Positions 15,667 to 25,277 of a stretch of 43,638 nucleotides of DNA are shown here, in pieces (the first letter of the stretch is position 1; each line of letters opens with the position of its first letter). The DNA is taken from contig DCHH01000020.1 of the NCBI GenBank assembly GCA_002315625.1, positions 286 through 43,923 on the forward strand. The letters run 5' to 3'. Source of the stretch: Bacteroidales bacterium UBA1757. Its GTDB lineage: Bacteria > Bacteroidota > Bacteroidia > Bacteroidales > UBA1402. A model generated the notes under the pieces. It saw nothing but the letters and a program-made list of their open reading frames with translations, was not told the origin of the DNA and searched no databases. A program made the position numbers and the translations under genes.

Positions 15667-16932
15667 TTATCTCCATCCCAACACCTTCTCATAAATGTTG
15701 CGGACTTTCTGGCCTGCATACTCCCACTTGATCTCGTCAACCTCACGCTTGCCCTGTACCCTCAGGTGCTCGTACATGGCGGGATACGTGATGATAGAAT
15801 AAATGGCATCGGCCATTGCATCAATGTCCCAGTAGTCGGTCTTGATTACATTATTGAGGATTTCCGCACATCCCGACTGCTTGGAAATAATACTGGGCAC
15901 ACCCACCTGCATAGCCTCAAGCGGGGAAATACCGAAAGGCTCTGAAACGGAAGGCATGATATACACATCGCTGGATTTAAGCATTTTATAGACCTCCAAT
16001 CCTTTCTGAAATCCCGGGAAATGGAAACGGTCAGCTATACCCCGCTTTGCTGCCAGTTTAATCATGGCCTCCATCATGTCACCGCTGCCGGCCATTACAA
16101 AACGGACGTTGCGGGTCTTCTGGAGAACACGGTATGCTGCCTCGACAAAATACTCGGGACCTTTCTGCATAGTAATACGGCCCAGAAATGTTACAACTTT
16201 CTGGTCAGTATTGCGTACCGGGTCAATCTCTTCAATTGCCTTGCTTACAGGCTCAACGGCATTGTGTACTGTCGAAACCTTCGCCGGATCCTGATGGTAT
16301 TTTTCAATTACTGTGCGCCGTGTAAGATTACTCACGCACATGATGTGGTCGGCGTTGTCCATACCGTCCTTCTCGATACGATAGACATCCGGGTTAACAT
16401 TGCCACGGCTACGGTCGAAGTCGGTAGCGTGGACATGAATAACCAGTGGCTTGCCGCTGACCTTCTTGGCATGGATTCCGGCTGGATAGGTAAGCCAGTC
16501 GTGTGAATGGATTATGTCAAACGGGACGGTACGGGCAATGACACCGGCACAGATGGAATAGTTGTTTATCTCTTCAAGCAGGTTTTCAGGGTAACGCCCC
16601 GAGAACTCTATACATCCCAAATCGTTAGTATAAAGATAGCGGAAATCTGCATAGATATGAGATCTCAGGTCGTAGTATGTCTGCGGTGACATATAGCTGC
16701 CGAAACGCCCCTCAAGGGTCTCTCTATTCACATCTCTCCAAACTACCGGGGTGTTGCAGGCACCTATTATCTTCAGGAAACTCTGGTCCTCGTCACCAAC
16801 GGGCTTTGGTATGACAAAGGTTATGTCCATATCCGGCTGTTTAGCCATGCCACGGGTCAGACCGAAACTGGCCGTCCCGAGACCTCCAAGGATATGAGGG
16901 GGAAATTCCCACCCGAACATCAAGGCTTTCAT
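15667..16932 (-). CDS. GT4 glycosyltransferase, probable glycogen synthase
   Basis: This 421-residue GT-B glycosyltransferase opens with FGWEFPPHILGGLGTAS, whose glycine-rich loop is typical of the nucleotide-sugar transferase N-domain. It contains HSHDWLTYPAG in the acceptor/donor region and SEPFGISPLEAM near residue 345, the E-x7-E motif of retaining GT4 enzymes. Placement between a debranching enzyme and a GH57 protein suggests glycogen synthesis from a nucleotide-glucose donor; this is inference from context. The gene lies 19 nt after the debranching enzyme gene and 35 nt before the GH57 gene. Confidence 0.85.
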   Translation of the reverse strand: MKALMFGWEFPPHILGGLGTASFGLTRGMAKQPDMDITFVIPKPVGDEDQSFLKIIGACNTPVVWRDVNRETLEGRFGSYMSPQTYYDLRSHIYADFRYLYTNDLGCIEFSGRYPENLLEEINNYSICAGVIARTVPFDIIHSHDWLTYPAGIHAKKVSGKPLVIHVHATDFDRSRGNVNPDVYRIEKDGMDNADHIMCVSNLTRRTVIEKYHQDPAKVSTVHNAVEPVSKAIEEIDPVRNTDQKVVTFLGRITMQKGPEYFVEAAYRVLQKTRNVRFVMAGSGDMMEAMIKLAAKRGIADRFHFPGFQKGLEVYKMLKSSDVYIMPSVSEPFGISPLEAMQVGVPSIISKQSGCAEILNNVIKTDYWDIDAMADAIYSIITYPAMYEHLRVQGKREVDEIKWEYAGQKVRNIYEKVLGWR

Positions 16933-16951
16933 ATTGATAAGTGTTTTTTGT

Positions 16952-18901
16952 TCAATTTGATTCCGACATCTTCATAATAAGGCGTTTCACACGCAGGATT
17001 TCAGCCACACTCATGGCAAACGCTATACCTCCGCGACCCCTGTAGGGAGGATTTCCGTCAAACAGCTCGGATATGGAGGTTACGCCCCTGTCGGTCAGGT
17101 CGTCCTCAAACTCATATATGCAACGTTCGGCGAAAGAGAGTCCGCTCAGCCGGTAGATACGCAGATATGCCTCCAAATAAGGCCCTATCAGCCAAGGCCA
17201 TGCAGTACCCTGATGGTAAGCCCAGGTGCGACGGTCTTCGGGGCCCTCGAAGATTGGATTGTAACCCATGCTCTTAGGACTGAGGGTTCGCAAGCCTTTT
17301 GGGGTAAGCAGTTCCTTTGTTACGATGTCCAGAACCTGCTTTTTCTGCATCTTGTTCAAAGGTGAATACTCCAGAGAGACAGCAAAAATCTGGTTCGGAC
17401 GGACACTCGGGTCTGAATAGTCGCCATCCACATAATCATACAGGTATCCGAATCCATTACGGAACACCTGCACGAACGACTGGTCAACACGCTTGATAAG
17501 GTCCTGCAAGTTATCGGCCACATAGTCCTGCTGCTTGAAGTCGGCAATCTCGCGGGCAAAGCACAGTGCATTGTACCATAGCGCGTTGAACTCGACAAGA
17601 TAACCTGAACGCGGAACCAGAGGACGACCGTACATGGTCGAGTTCATCCAGCTTATGGGACGGCTCTTGCCTTCTGAATACAAGAGTCCGTTATCGTGGA
17701 GGAACAGATTCCGATGCTTCCCCTCGATAATGAAATCAATCGCATCAAGCACCAGCGTACCATATTTTTCTATGGCTTCTTCCATTCCTTCCGACTTTGC
17801 ATATTGCTGAATGCTCCAAATCATCCATAACAGTACATCCGGGGCATCAATCTCGCGGATATCACAGTCGAGAGGTTTCTTTTCCATGAAATTGCGTACG
17901 CCCTTCTCGGCCGTCTGCATAATAGCATCAAAAAGTCCGGGGTCGTCAGCTGACAGAGTGCAGCCGGGCAGCGAAACAAACATATCACGCGCACGGCACT
18001 CAAACCACGGATAACCGGCAAGAATATATCTCTGGCCATCCTTCTGCTTGTTGTAGAACTGATATGCGGCCGCCTTCAGACAATCTGTAAAACTGGTGCG
18101 GGGCTTGCGCTGGCTTTTTTCATCCTCAAAAGCCTTCTTCATCTTGGCTGCCGTCATGGGTGACAAGGCGGCCGAGAAGATGATGCTCTGTCCTTTGCGG
18201 ATGGGCATTTCGAACGTACCGGGAACATACTGGTCCTCCTGGAACTCATAGCCTCGCTCCTGCTCTTTCATGTACTCAATATTGTGATACCAATCAGGAG
18301 CATATGAAAACTCGTTCTGTACCGAGAACTGCATGTATAGGTCGGGGTAACCCTGATACATCTTCACACGAATTCCATTCTCAACAGGCTCGTACGAGCG
18401 GTCGGCCTGACCATTCTCGTGGCTGAGCTCGTCGGTGTTGCGGAATGCAAGGAACGGACGGAAACGAAGCCGCGTAGGCGAATGAGCCTCAAGCAGGGTG
18501 TATCTTATCAGTATCCGGTTCTCGAACGACATGAATATTTTCTCACGCGAAAGAATTACGCCACCCACACGATATACGGTAGTAGGTATTGAATCACACT
18601 CGAACTGACTGATATATTTGTGTCCTTTCGGGCTATAGTTGTCGCCGGGATATTTATGCAGACCAAGGTTGAACTCTGCCCCGTGCTGGATAACCGTTGC
18701 ATCCAAAGAACTTATCATCACATGGTTCTTTCCGTCCAACTCGGGCAGAGGCACTACCAATAAGCCATTATACTTACGTGTGTTGCAATCAACGATGGTA
18801 GAATAGCTGTAGGCTCCCGACTTGTTTGTCTGCAACAGTTCCTTGAATAGCGACTGCTGCAGGTTCACCATTAAAGCCTTGTCAAATTTCAGGTAACTCA
18901 T
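16952..18901 (-). CDS. Glycogen debranching enzyme (amylo-alpha-1,6-glucosidase)
   Basis: This 649-residue protein has an N-terminal debranching-enzyme domain (residues about 15-230; SGAYSYSTIVDCNTRKYNGLLV) and a C-terminal (alpha/alpha)6 amylo-1,6-glucosidase domain. The latter shows WFECRARDMFVSLPG, RPNQIFAVS and HQGTAWPWLIGPYLEAYLRI, hallmarks of the family that removes alpha-1,6 branches from glycogen-like glucan. Length fits the bacterial two-domain form. It is first in the GDE-GT4-GH57 unit, with a -7 box at 18954-18961. Confidence 0.92.
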   Translation of the reverse strand: MSYLKFDKALMVNLQQSLFKELLQTNKSGAYSYSTIVDCNTRKYNGLLVVPLPELDGKNHVMISSLDATVIQHGAEFNLGLHKYPGDNYSPKGHKYISQFECDSIPTTVYRVGGVILSREKIFMSFENRILIRYTLLEAHSPTRLRFRPFLAFRNTDELSHENGQADRSYEPVENGIRVKMYQGYPDLYMQFSVQNEFSYAPDWYHNIEYMKEQERGYEFQEDQYVPGTFEMPIRKGQSIIFSAALSPMTAAKMKKAFEDEKSQRKPRTSFTDCLKAAAYQFYNKQKDGQRYILAGYPWFECRARDMFVSLPGCTLSADDPGLFDAIMQTAEKGVRNFMEKKPLDCDIREIDAPDVLLWMIWSIQQYAKSEGMEEAIEKYGTLVLDAIDFIIEGKHRNLFLHDNGLLYSEGKSRPISWMNSTMYGRPLVPRSGYLVEFNALWYNALCFAREIADFKQQDYVADNLQDLIKRVDQSFVQVFRNGFGYLYDYVDGDYSDPSVRPNQIFAVSLEYSPLNKMQKKQVLDIVTKELLTPKGLRTLSPKSMGYNPIFEGPEDRRTWAYHQGTAWPWLIGPYLEAYLRIYRLSGLSFAERCIYEFEDDLTDRGVTSISELFDGNPPYRGRGGIAFAMSVAEILRVKRLIMKMSESN

Positions 18902-18953
18902 AATTGAGGTGTTTTTATGAATTGCCGAAGGTACGGATGTTTTTACACAAAAC

Positions 18954-18961
18954 CAAAAATA
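18954..18961 (-). promoter_or_regulatory. Promoter -7 box of the glycogen gene unit
   Basis: The minus strand reads TATTTTTG, matching TAnnTTTG, 53 nt before the debranching enzyme start. It is divergent from the promoter at 18977-19008. Confidence 0.6.
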
Positions 18962-18976
18962 TGCAATAAAAACATT

Positions 18977-19008
18977 TTTGCATAATTGCTCACTCGTGTA
19001 TATTTTTG
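18977..19008 (+). promoter_or_regulatory. Promoter of the two-TM-segment protein gene
   Basis: TTTG at 18977-18980 and TATTTTTG at 19001-19008 with 20-nt spacing form a strong Bacteroidetes promoter, 39 nt before ATG 19048. Confidence 0.7.
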
Positions 19009-19047
19009 TGCTGAAAATCCGGTGTTTCGTAAATAAACCTCATATCA

Positions 19048-20022
19048 ATGGAAAAAGACAAGAAGGAACTTAATCTGACAGACGTATTTACCGCCCTCTG
19101 GAGAGGAATTGCAAACTGCTTCAAAGCTTGCTGCTACATTATTATCTGGTGTCTGCGCTACCTATACCGTCACAAATGGGCTACTCTCTTTTTTCTTGTC
19201 GCTGGCATTGTAGCAGGTTTAGGGCACTATAAATATAGGGATCCTTACAGGTCAGGATTCCTGTTGAACATTCCAGCCATAATGCCTTGTTACGGCGTAG
19301 AATATGTCAATTCGCTGCAGAAAAACATTGATTCAGAATCTTTGGCTGAATTCCTCCCCATCAGTGAGGAAGATGCATCCAAGTTGAAAAAAGTGAAAGC
19401 ATACTATGTTGTTGACTGCGGTCAGGACGGAAACATTGACTTTGTTGACTACAAATCAAAATACGGTTCCGACACCATCATAAACACTTGGAGCCGTAAC
19501 CGTTTTCAAGTGGAAGTCTATACCAAGGACGAAAAATGCGTCCCCGTCATCAAGGACGCCATCGTCAAAAAAATGTGTTCACTGCCGGTTTTTGCCGATT
19601 CATGGGAAATCTGTAGGAAAGAATACGAGGAACGCATCCGGGTTTTCCGCAGTGCTTTACTGACCATCGACACTGTTGAACAGAAACTCTACAGCATGGA
19701 TAATCATGCTCCATCTTTCTATTCCATGTCAACATACGACAGAAGGGAGTACTTCTCTGAGAATCGTGTTCAGATCTTCTCCCAAGACAGGCAATACCTG
19801 CTCGACAGAATAGGCTGGGCTGAAAGGCACTACCACGATGAACTGAGCATGGGGCCCATTTCCTCGACCATGCCCATCTTATATTTCGACAAGGACAAAT
19901 CATTGCCATTGTGCATTATTGGCTCTGTGATTCTGAGTCTGTTTGTATGCATTCTTCTCTGCCTCCTTATCGAGAATCGCAGGAAAATAATCGATTTTCT
20001 GGAAGACAAGCAGACTATCTGA
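19048..20022 (+). CDS. Two-TM-segment membrane protein of unknown function (Wzz-like layout)
   Basis: This 324-residue protein has a cytoplasmic N-terminus, a broad hydrophobic region around residues 25-60 that includes one clear TM helix, a roughly 225-residue predicted extracytoplasmic region, and a second TM helix at about 290-312 followed by a short basic tail. This N- and C-terminal TM layout with a large middle domain is that of polysaccharide chain-length regulators (Wzz), and Bacteroidales relatives sometimes carry Wzz-type annotation. I do not see a convincing Wzz motif, so the family is unassigned. It has its own promoter, and its last 8 bases overlap the 3' end of the convergent MFS gene. 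Confidence 0.7.
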   Translation: MEKDKKELNLTDVFTALWRGIANCFKACCYIIIWCLRYLYRHKWATLFFLVAGIVAGLGHYKYRDPYRSGFLLNIPAIMPCYGVEYVNSLQKNIDSESLAEFLPISEEDASKLKKVKAYYVVDCGQDGNIDFVDYKSKYGSDTIINTWSRNRFQVEVYTKDEKCVPVIKDAIVKKMCSLPVFADSWEICRKEYEERIRVFRSALLTIDTVEQKLYSMDNHAPSFYSMSTYDRREYFSENRVQIFSQDRQYLLDRIGWAERHYHDELSMGPISSTMPILYFDKDKSLPLCIIGSVILSLFVCILLCLLIENRRKIIDFLEDKQTI

Positions 20023-21256
20023 GTTTGTAGCGGTTGAAGTGGCGGCGTACATGCAGGAAGAACCAGACTACGCCAAGCAGATTCATTGTCCAGGCACTCC
20101 AGAAACTGGCATGGTAGCTGATACCCTCTGCCAGCCATCCTCCGATTACTATTCCGAGTCCTACACCCGCATCCCACGAGGTGAGAATGGTTGAATTTGC
20201 CGTTCCACGCTGGCTGTTGGGAGCAAGATTGATATACATAGTCTGAAAGGCCGGATACATGTGGCCGTTGCCAAGTCCAATGATAAAGGCTGAGACATAA
20301 TAAGCCCATGCCTTGTGCACACAGGCAAAGAGGAGATAACCGCAAAGAGAGACCATCACACCCAATGCGGCGTTGCGGGTAATGCGCCCCAAGCGAAGCT
20401 GCTTTGTGCCCGTGAGACGTGAAAGAATAAGTCCGATTGAAAGGAGCAGAAAGAATATGCCCGTCCCCCCCGTTATACCGAGTTCCTCTTTTCCGTAGAT
20501 GGCGACATACGTTGACATCACACCCCAAGAAAAAGAAAAACAAACTATACTGATGCTTTCACTCCATCCCTTCGTCAGGAAGAAGCGGTCGAGCGACATG
20601 CGGACTTTCTTGTCGGCAGCCTCCTCACTCTTGTTCTGCTCTGTCAGCATTTCGGACTTCCGCTTGGGCAGCTTGATACTGGCGTCTATGGCCAGACCTC
20701 CACATGCCGTTACAAATGCTATAGCAAAAAGAACATTATAACTGTCAAATGCCTGATGGATTACAATAGCTAGTGACGGGGCAATAGCCGTTGCGATGTT
20801 GTTGGCCACGCCGTAGTAGCCTATCCCTTCATTTCGCCGCTCAGGGTATAGCACATCGATGGCAATTGTACTGTTACAGACGGTTGTGGCACCGAACGGC
20901 GCTCCATGCAAAGTCCTTACTACAGCAAACAAGGCGAGCGTCCCTGCCACAAGATAGCCTGCAAAGAAAAGGGCAAAAAGGGCGTAGCAGATTAGCAGCA
21001 CTTTCATGCGGGGCAGACTGTCAACCATAAAACCGCTAAACGGCCGTATCAGCAACGCAAATATGGTATAGCCAGACAGCACGAGGCCAATCACCTGTTT
21101 GTCAGCCTGAAAGGTCTCACTCATGTAAATCGGCAACAGCGGAGTCAGAAGCATGAACGAGAAATATATCATGAAGTTCGCCGTCCATGCCTTTACATAA
21201 TTGGAATTCCAAAGCTTGCGCATTGGCATCCCATCTGCTGTCAACTCTGTCGTCAT
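20015..21256 (-). CDS. MFS transporter
   Basis: This 413-residue polytopic protein has about twelve hydrophobic segments, a charged central loop (around residues 195-215) between two six-helix halves, and the RPFSGFMVD pattern, a variant of the MFS loop 2-3 motif, near residue 72. It should move a small solute across the inner membrane; Bacteroidales relatives are often called drug or sugar-efflux transporters, but the substrate is unknown. Its ATG overlaps the helicase stop by 4 nt (ATGA), so it is translationally coupled and last in a six-gene unit. Its 3' end overlaps the convergent gene by 8 nt. Confidence 0.88.
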   Translation of the reverse strand: MTTELTADGMPMRKLWNSNYVKAWTANFMIYFSFMLLTPLLPIYMSETFQADKQVIGLVLSGYTIFALLIRPFSGFMVDSLPRMKVLLICYALFALFFAGYLVAGTLALFAVVRTLHGAPFGATTVCNSTIAIDVLYPERRNEGIGYYGVANNIATAIAPSLAIVIHQAFDSYNVLFAIAFVTACGGLAIDASIKLPKRKSEMLTEQNKSEEAADKKVRMSLDRFFLTKGWSESISIVCFSFSWGVMSTYVAIYGKEELGITGGTGIFFLLLSIGLILSRLTGTKQLRLGRITRNAALGVMVSLCGYLLFACVHKAWAYYVSAFIIGLGNGHMYPAFQTMYINLAPNSQRGTANSTILTSWDAGVGLGIVIGGWLAEGISYHASFWSAWTMNLLGVVWFFLHVRRHFNRYKLR

Positions 21257-22575
21257 TTCTGAACCTTTGGCTTATTATCTGTCCGGGGCGATGCGGCTGC
21301 GTGCTTTTTATGATGATTCTTGCCGGCTCCCTTCTTTCGCTCACCGCCATGGCCGTGTCTGCTTCCACGCTTGTCATTGTTGCGGCGTGAACGCTTCGGA
21401 TTGTATTCGGGCCCCTTTTCCAGACCTTCCGGCATCGGGAGTTTCTCCACCTCCTTTTCAAGAAAGTCTTCAATCACGGCAAAGCGCCACTGGTCCTCTT
21501 CCGAGACGAAGGTGTATGCCCGACCAGTCTTGGCGGCCCTTGCTGTACGTCCGATACGGTGGACATAGTCTTCCGGGTCGTGGGGCACATCGTAGTTGAT
21601 TACAATAGCTATATCATCAATATCGATACCTCGCGAAACGATGTCAGTAGCCACCAGCACGTTGTTCTGTGCTGTCTTGAAACGGTGCATCACATCGTCC
21701 CTCTGCGACTGGTCCAAATCTGAATGCATTTCGACAATGTGCAATCCTCGACGGACAAGAATGCGGGCAACCTCCTTGACCTTGAGCTTTGAAGATGCAA
21801 AAATCAGCACCTTTTCCTTCTCTGAAATGGGAGGAATTCCCTTGTCTGGGGCACCTGCCAGAAGGAATTGCACCAAGGCCGGTTTCTGAGGCTCATAGCA
21901 GATGTATGCACCTTGTGTAATGTTGTCGTTCGGTTTGGAGACGGAGAGTCTGATTTCTGCCGGATTGGTCATTATGCTCTTTGCCAGTTCACGAATCTTT
22001 GCCGGCATGGTGGCCGAAAAGAGCATAGTCTGCCGACGTTTCGGCAGTTCGGCAATTACGAGCATGATGTCATCAATAAAGCCCATATCCAGCATCCGGT
22101 CGGCTTCGTCAAGGACAAAATACTCTATGTGGGAAAGGTCAATCAGTCCGAGCTTGATATATGAAAGAAGACGCCCCGGTGTCGCAATAATAATGTCGGC
22201 ACCATTATCTATCCCCTTTTTCTGCTGCTCCCATACCTGTCCGTCATTGCCACCATAGACCGCCACAGACGATACGGGAAGATAATAACCGAACCCTTCC
22301 ACCTGCTGGTCAATCTGCTGGGCCAGTTCGCGGGTCGGCACCATGATTACAGAACGGATGTACTTGCCGTCCGTCGGGTGCAAAGTAAGATTGTTAAGTA
22401 ATGGAAGCAGGTAGGCGGCCGTCTTTCCAGTTCCTGTCTGGGCACATCCCAACAGGTCCCTGCCTTCCAAAAGTATGGGAATGGCCTGCTCCTGGATGGG
22501 GGTGCACTGCCTGAAATTCATCGCCCACAATCCATCCAGAACCTCGTCAACAAGGTCAAGATCTTCAAATTCCAT
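21253..22575 (-). CDS. DEAD-box RNA helicase
   Basis: This 440-residue RNA helicase shows the Q motif, Walker A AQTGTGKT (residues 45-52), PTRELAQQ, DEAD (VLDEADRMLDMGF), SAT, DIVSRGIDIDD and HRIGRTAR, all in order. After about residue 385 a Lys/Arg/His/Gly-rich basic tail follows, a common RNA-binding extension in RhlE/DeaD-type proteins. Likely roles are RNA remodelling, ribosome assembly or mRNA decay; the exact subfamily is not fixed. It lies 12 nt after the DUF2007 gene and overlaps the MFS gene by 4 nt. Confidence 0.93.
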   Translation of the reverse strand: MEFEDLDLVDEVLDGLWAMNFRQCTPIQEQAIPILLEGRDLLGCAQTGTGKTAAYLLPLLNNLTLHPTDGKYIRSVIMVPTRELAQQIDQQVEGFGYYLPVSSVAVYGGNDGQVWEQQKKGIDNGADIIIATPGRLLSYIKLGLIDLSHIEYFVLDEADRMLDMGFIDDIMLVIAELPKRRQTMLFSATMPAKIRELAKSIMTNPAEIRLSVSKPNDNITQGAYICYEPQKPALVQFLLAGAPDKGIPPISEKEKVLIFASSKLKVKEVARILVRRGLHIVEMHSDLDQSQRDDVMHRFKTAQNNVLVATDIVSRGIDIDDIAIVINYDVPHDPEDYVHRIGRTARAAKTGRAYTFVSEEDQWRFAVIEDFLEKEVEKLPMPEGLEKGPEYNPKRSRRNNDKRGSRHGHGGERKKGAGKNHHKKHAAASPRTDNKPKVQK

Positions 22576-22587
22576 GTGCTGCGTCAG

Positions 22588-22914
22588 TTATTCGTCATCC
22601 TCTTTTCCGTCATCACGGAATTCCTCCGGGATGTCCTCCTCTGCAAACTTGTCGTCGTCCAAAGAACCGAAATCCAGTTCGGTCTGTTCAATCAGAGCGT
22701 TTGCTCTTTCAACATCCTTTTCAAACACGACCAGTTGCACGACCGATACATCGGCAAACAATCCCAGCAAGTACATTGAGTAGGTGTTACCCAAGAAACA
22801 AGGTATGTCGTTAGCCTTCAACAAACCTTCGACGACTGAAGCTTCGCTGAGTGTTGCGAACTCCATCAATACTTTGGTTCTTTCTTGTTTTTCCATATCT
22901 GTTAAATCTGTCAT
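22588..22914 (-). CDS. DUF2007 family small protein
   Basis: This 108-residue protein matches DUF2007, with the pattern EFATLSEASVVEGLLKANDIPCFL and the hydrophobic strand VVQLVVFEKDVERANALI. The family has a ferredoxin-like fold and was named a putative signal-transducing protein; no function is proven. The C-terminal 30 residues are strongly acidic. Its ATG overlaps the glucosaminidase stop by 4 nt, which indicates translational coupling. Confidence 0.82.
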   Translation of the reverse strand: MTDLTDMEKQERTKVLMEFATLSEASVVEGLLKANDIPCFLGNTYSMYLLGLFADVSVVQLVVFEKDVERANALIEQTELDFGSLDDDKFAEEDIPEEFRDDGKEDDE

Positions 22915-23858
22915 CTCAACCTGATACTGTCACCTTCCGTCAATCCCTGTGATAGAATGTCACGATTGAGTTTGATGAGTGATTTGAGACGAATTCCATA
23001 TTCTTGTGATACTGCATGAAGGGTTTCACCCTCACTGAGGATGTGAATCGCGTTCTCGCCCTCCCATTTCTTTGTCTTCTTTCCAATATAAACCCTCTCC
23101 CCGGGCTGTATCTTGTGCCCCTTTTCAAAATCATTCAACTGACGCAGCCTCAGCTTGGTAATTCCGTATTCACCATTCAGCCGCAGGTATGTATCACCGT
23201 ATTCAGCAATAATATAGGGAGTTGTTCCGCTGTAATATATCTGGTGGTTGCCCGAGTTCATCTGCTGACGTCCAGCTTCCTGCACGGCCTGCTCTTCGAC
23301 TTCCCAGTTGCGGATTGTCTCTTTTGCAAGCGATTTGTTGCTCGCAATCTTATCGTACTTGTTGAGTTCATAAACCTCAATCAGACGTATCAGCTTATCG
23401 GCATATTGCTTGTCCGTGGCATAACCGGCAGCCTTCAGCCCCCTGGCCCACCCTTTGTAATCGGTTTTGCTCAAGGAAAACAGTTTGTCATATCTCTGTG
23501 ATTGGCTCAAGTATTCGGAATGGTCCTTGTAGGAATCGCCTACATTTTTGTATTTCCGAAAACAGCACATTTCACCATCGTCGAAATGCGAATAAGTGGC
23601 CCCATTCCAGTTCTTACCACACTTAATGCCAAAGTGATTGTTGCTCTTTTTTGCCAGCGTACTGTTGCCTGCATTCGATTCAAGCAGTCCCTGTGCAAGG
23701 GTTATGCTGGAAGGCACACCATACTGCATCTGTTGCCTCATAGCCTCAGGAGCATATTTCTTTATGTAATCGTCGTATGGCTTGAGACGATCCTCAGATG
23801 CGGCAAACAAGCTGACTGGCAGCAAAAAACAGAGTAAGGCTGCAATCGCTTTCCTCAT
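22911..23858 (-). CDS. Secreted glucosaminidase (GH73-type) with LysM domains
   Basis: This 315-residue exported peptidoglycan hydrolase has a signal peptide of about 20 residues ending LFA-AS. Residues 30-180 form a glucosaminidase domain, including SSITLAQGLLESNAG with the probable catalytic Glu, and NNHFGIKC. The C-terminal half carries two LysM-like segments (around 215-265 and 270-315) for peptidoglycan binding; the last begins IHILSEGETLHAVSQEYG. It cleaves glycan strands at N-acetylglucosamine and probably acts in wall remodelling. It lies 23 nt after the DUF4270 gene. Confidence 0.9.
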   Translation of the reverse strand: MRKAIAALLCFLLPVSLFAASEDRLKPYDDYIKKYAPEAMRQQMQYGVPSSITLAQGLLESNAGNSTLAKKSNNHFGIKCGKNWNGATYSHFDDGEMCCFRKYKNVGDSYKDHSEYLSQSQRYDKLFSLSKTDYKGWARGLKAAGYATDKQYADKLIRLIEVYELNKYDKIASNKSLAKETIRNWEVEEQAVQEAGRQQMNSGNHQIYYSGTTPYIIAEYGDTYLRLNGEYGITKLRLRQLNDFEKGHKIQPGERVYIGKKTKKWEGENAIHILSEGETLHAVSQEYGIRLKSLIKLNRDILSQGLTEGDSIRLR

Positions 23859-23881
23859 GTCGTGTCTTTTCCGGAAAATGA

Positions 23882-25258
23882 CTACTTTTTTGAGGCGACC
23901 ACATCAAGTCGCATAGGAAGTTTCGGATGTGAGGCGCTCCGTATCTTCACGGCGCAAGGGTCGGTATCGGGCAGTAAATACAGCGAGGTTTTGTCATCAT
24001 TGGTAATAGTCGATACCGGCACGACCATCAGCTCCAACACCGTATCGGGATCGGTCTTGAGAAGGGTCTGATCCTTGTCCCACTTGCGTATATATTTCTG
24101 TACCAATGGGGATACATCAAACACAAAGCATGTGTCACTTTCATTATACGATGCGGTGAATGAACTGTACTTGTCCTGCAGGCTGTAATTTGCAAAAAAG
24201 CTGTTCATACTCTCCTCTCCGATAAGAAGAAGCTGCGACGGAGGATCCATTGACCAAAGCTCATCCTCGATGTCGGTTGCGGTCATCTTGACCTGTGCGT
24301 AATTTATGTTCGTCCCTGGAAGTAACTCATAGATGTCTTTCATTGATATCTCCACACGGGTGTACATACCGGCAGGGGCATACAGATAGTTCAGTGTATC
24401 ACTCTCTTCCAACGAAATGTACCTCGAAAGATCGGGATGAGCATACGTGTTCACCTGACGGACCTCCCTGCTATATAGGAAATAACTGGCAGCGGTGGTG
24501 TCGCGTGTGTATTCCACACCCAATGAATCGGTGTCGGTATATCGGTACTTGTATATAAACTCCAGTTCCATGTCCTCAATATAGACAAAAGCACCGTTTC
24601 CGTAATTCGTGGTCACATAGAATCCCTTGAAATACTCTGTGAAATTCTGCAGGTTTAAGAAGTACTCAGGATGGTCCCTGTTGTCTTCGTAGAACTTCTG
24701 CGCAAATGCAAGGTCTATCGGTATTCGGATGCATTTATCGTAGTTATCAGTCCACTCATCATTTGAGGAGTGTATCGTGAATGACTTTCTGCCGAGCTCC
24801 TTTCCGCTGCAATACTCATTTACGTCAATATTCGTGTAGTACAGTTTCTGCAAATCCAAGGCTTTGTCCAACTCATAGACCGAAGCCTCAAAAAGCGACA
24901 GCGTGTCACCGTAATAGTCGTCAAAGAACAGATAGAGGAAAGCGGAGTCAATCTTGTCGTCGATAATACTGTCACTGAATGAAAATCCATCCGGACAATA
25001 TAACTGGGTGAAGAAATCTGATTTTGTAGTTCCATAGACCGGGTCTGTATATGCCCCGAGAATCGCACTTCTATTGCGTTGCAGAATGGAATCTACCAGA
25101 ACTGTCTTCGATTTGATTTTGAAGGTATTAGTGGCTGTCCAGACTGTGTCTTCCGCTGGCTGGATTGTCTCTCCTATGGCATAATTGCCACTTGTGCATG
25201 AGTATTGGGCTGCCGTAAGGACGAGCAGTATCAAGAGGCTGAAAACGTAATGTCTCAT
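23882..25258 (-). CDS. DUF4270 family exported (probable lipo-) protein
   Basis: This 458-residue protein has an N-terminal signal segment reaching Cys21; the lipobox (AQYSC) is not canonical, so lipidation is likely but not certain. The body matches DUF4270, recognisable from the ILGAYTDPVYGTTKSDFFTQL segment early in the protein and the repeated beta-rich stretches with DSAFLYLFFDDYYGD. The family is largely confined to Bacteroidetes and has no established function. It sits 19 nt after a GT5-like gene beside panC, an arrangement I recall from other Bacteroidales. Confidence 0.85.
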   Translation of the reverse strand: MRHYVFSLLILLVLTAAQYSCTSGNYAIGETIQPAEDTVWTATNTFKIKSKTVLVDSILQRNRSAILGAYTDPVYGTTKSDFFTQLYCPDGFSFSDSIIDDKIDSAFLYLFFDDYYGDTLSLFEASVYELDKALDLQKLYYTNIDVNEYCSGKELGRKSFTIHSSNDEWTDNYDKCIRIPIDLAFAQKFYEDNRDHPEYFLNLQNFTEYFKGFYVTTNYGNGAFVYIEDMELEFIYKYRYTDTDSLGVEYTRDTTAASYFLYSREVRQVNTYAHPDLSRYISLEESDTLNYLYAPAGMYTRVEISMKDIYELLPGTNINYAQVKMTATDIEDELWSMDPPSQLLLIGEESMNSFFANYSLQDKYSSFTASYNESDTCFVFDVSPLVQKYIRKWDKDQTLLKTDPDTVLELMVVPVSTITNDDKTSLYLLPDTDPCAVKIRSASHPKLPMRLDVVASKK

Positions 25259-25277
25259 TTTCTCTGTAGTGTCTCAA

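Noticed and set aside
21320..22783. Several plus-strand open frames opposite the DEAD-box and DUF2007 genes
   Set aside because: They mirror well-supported coding sequence on the minus strand and show no family features.
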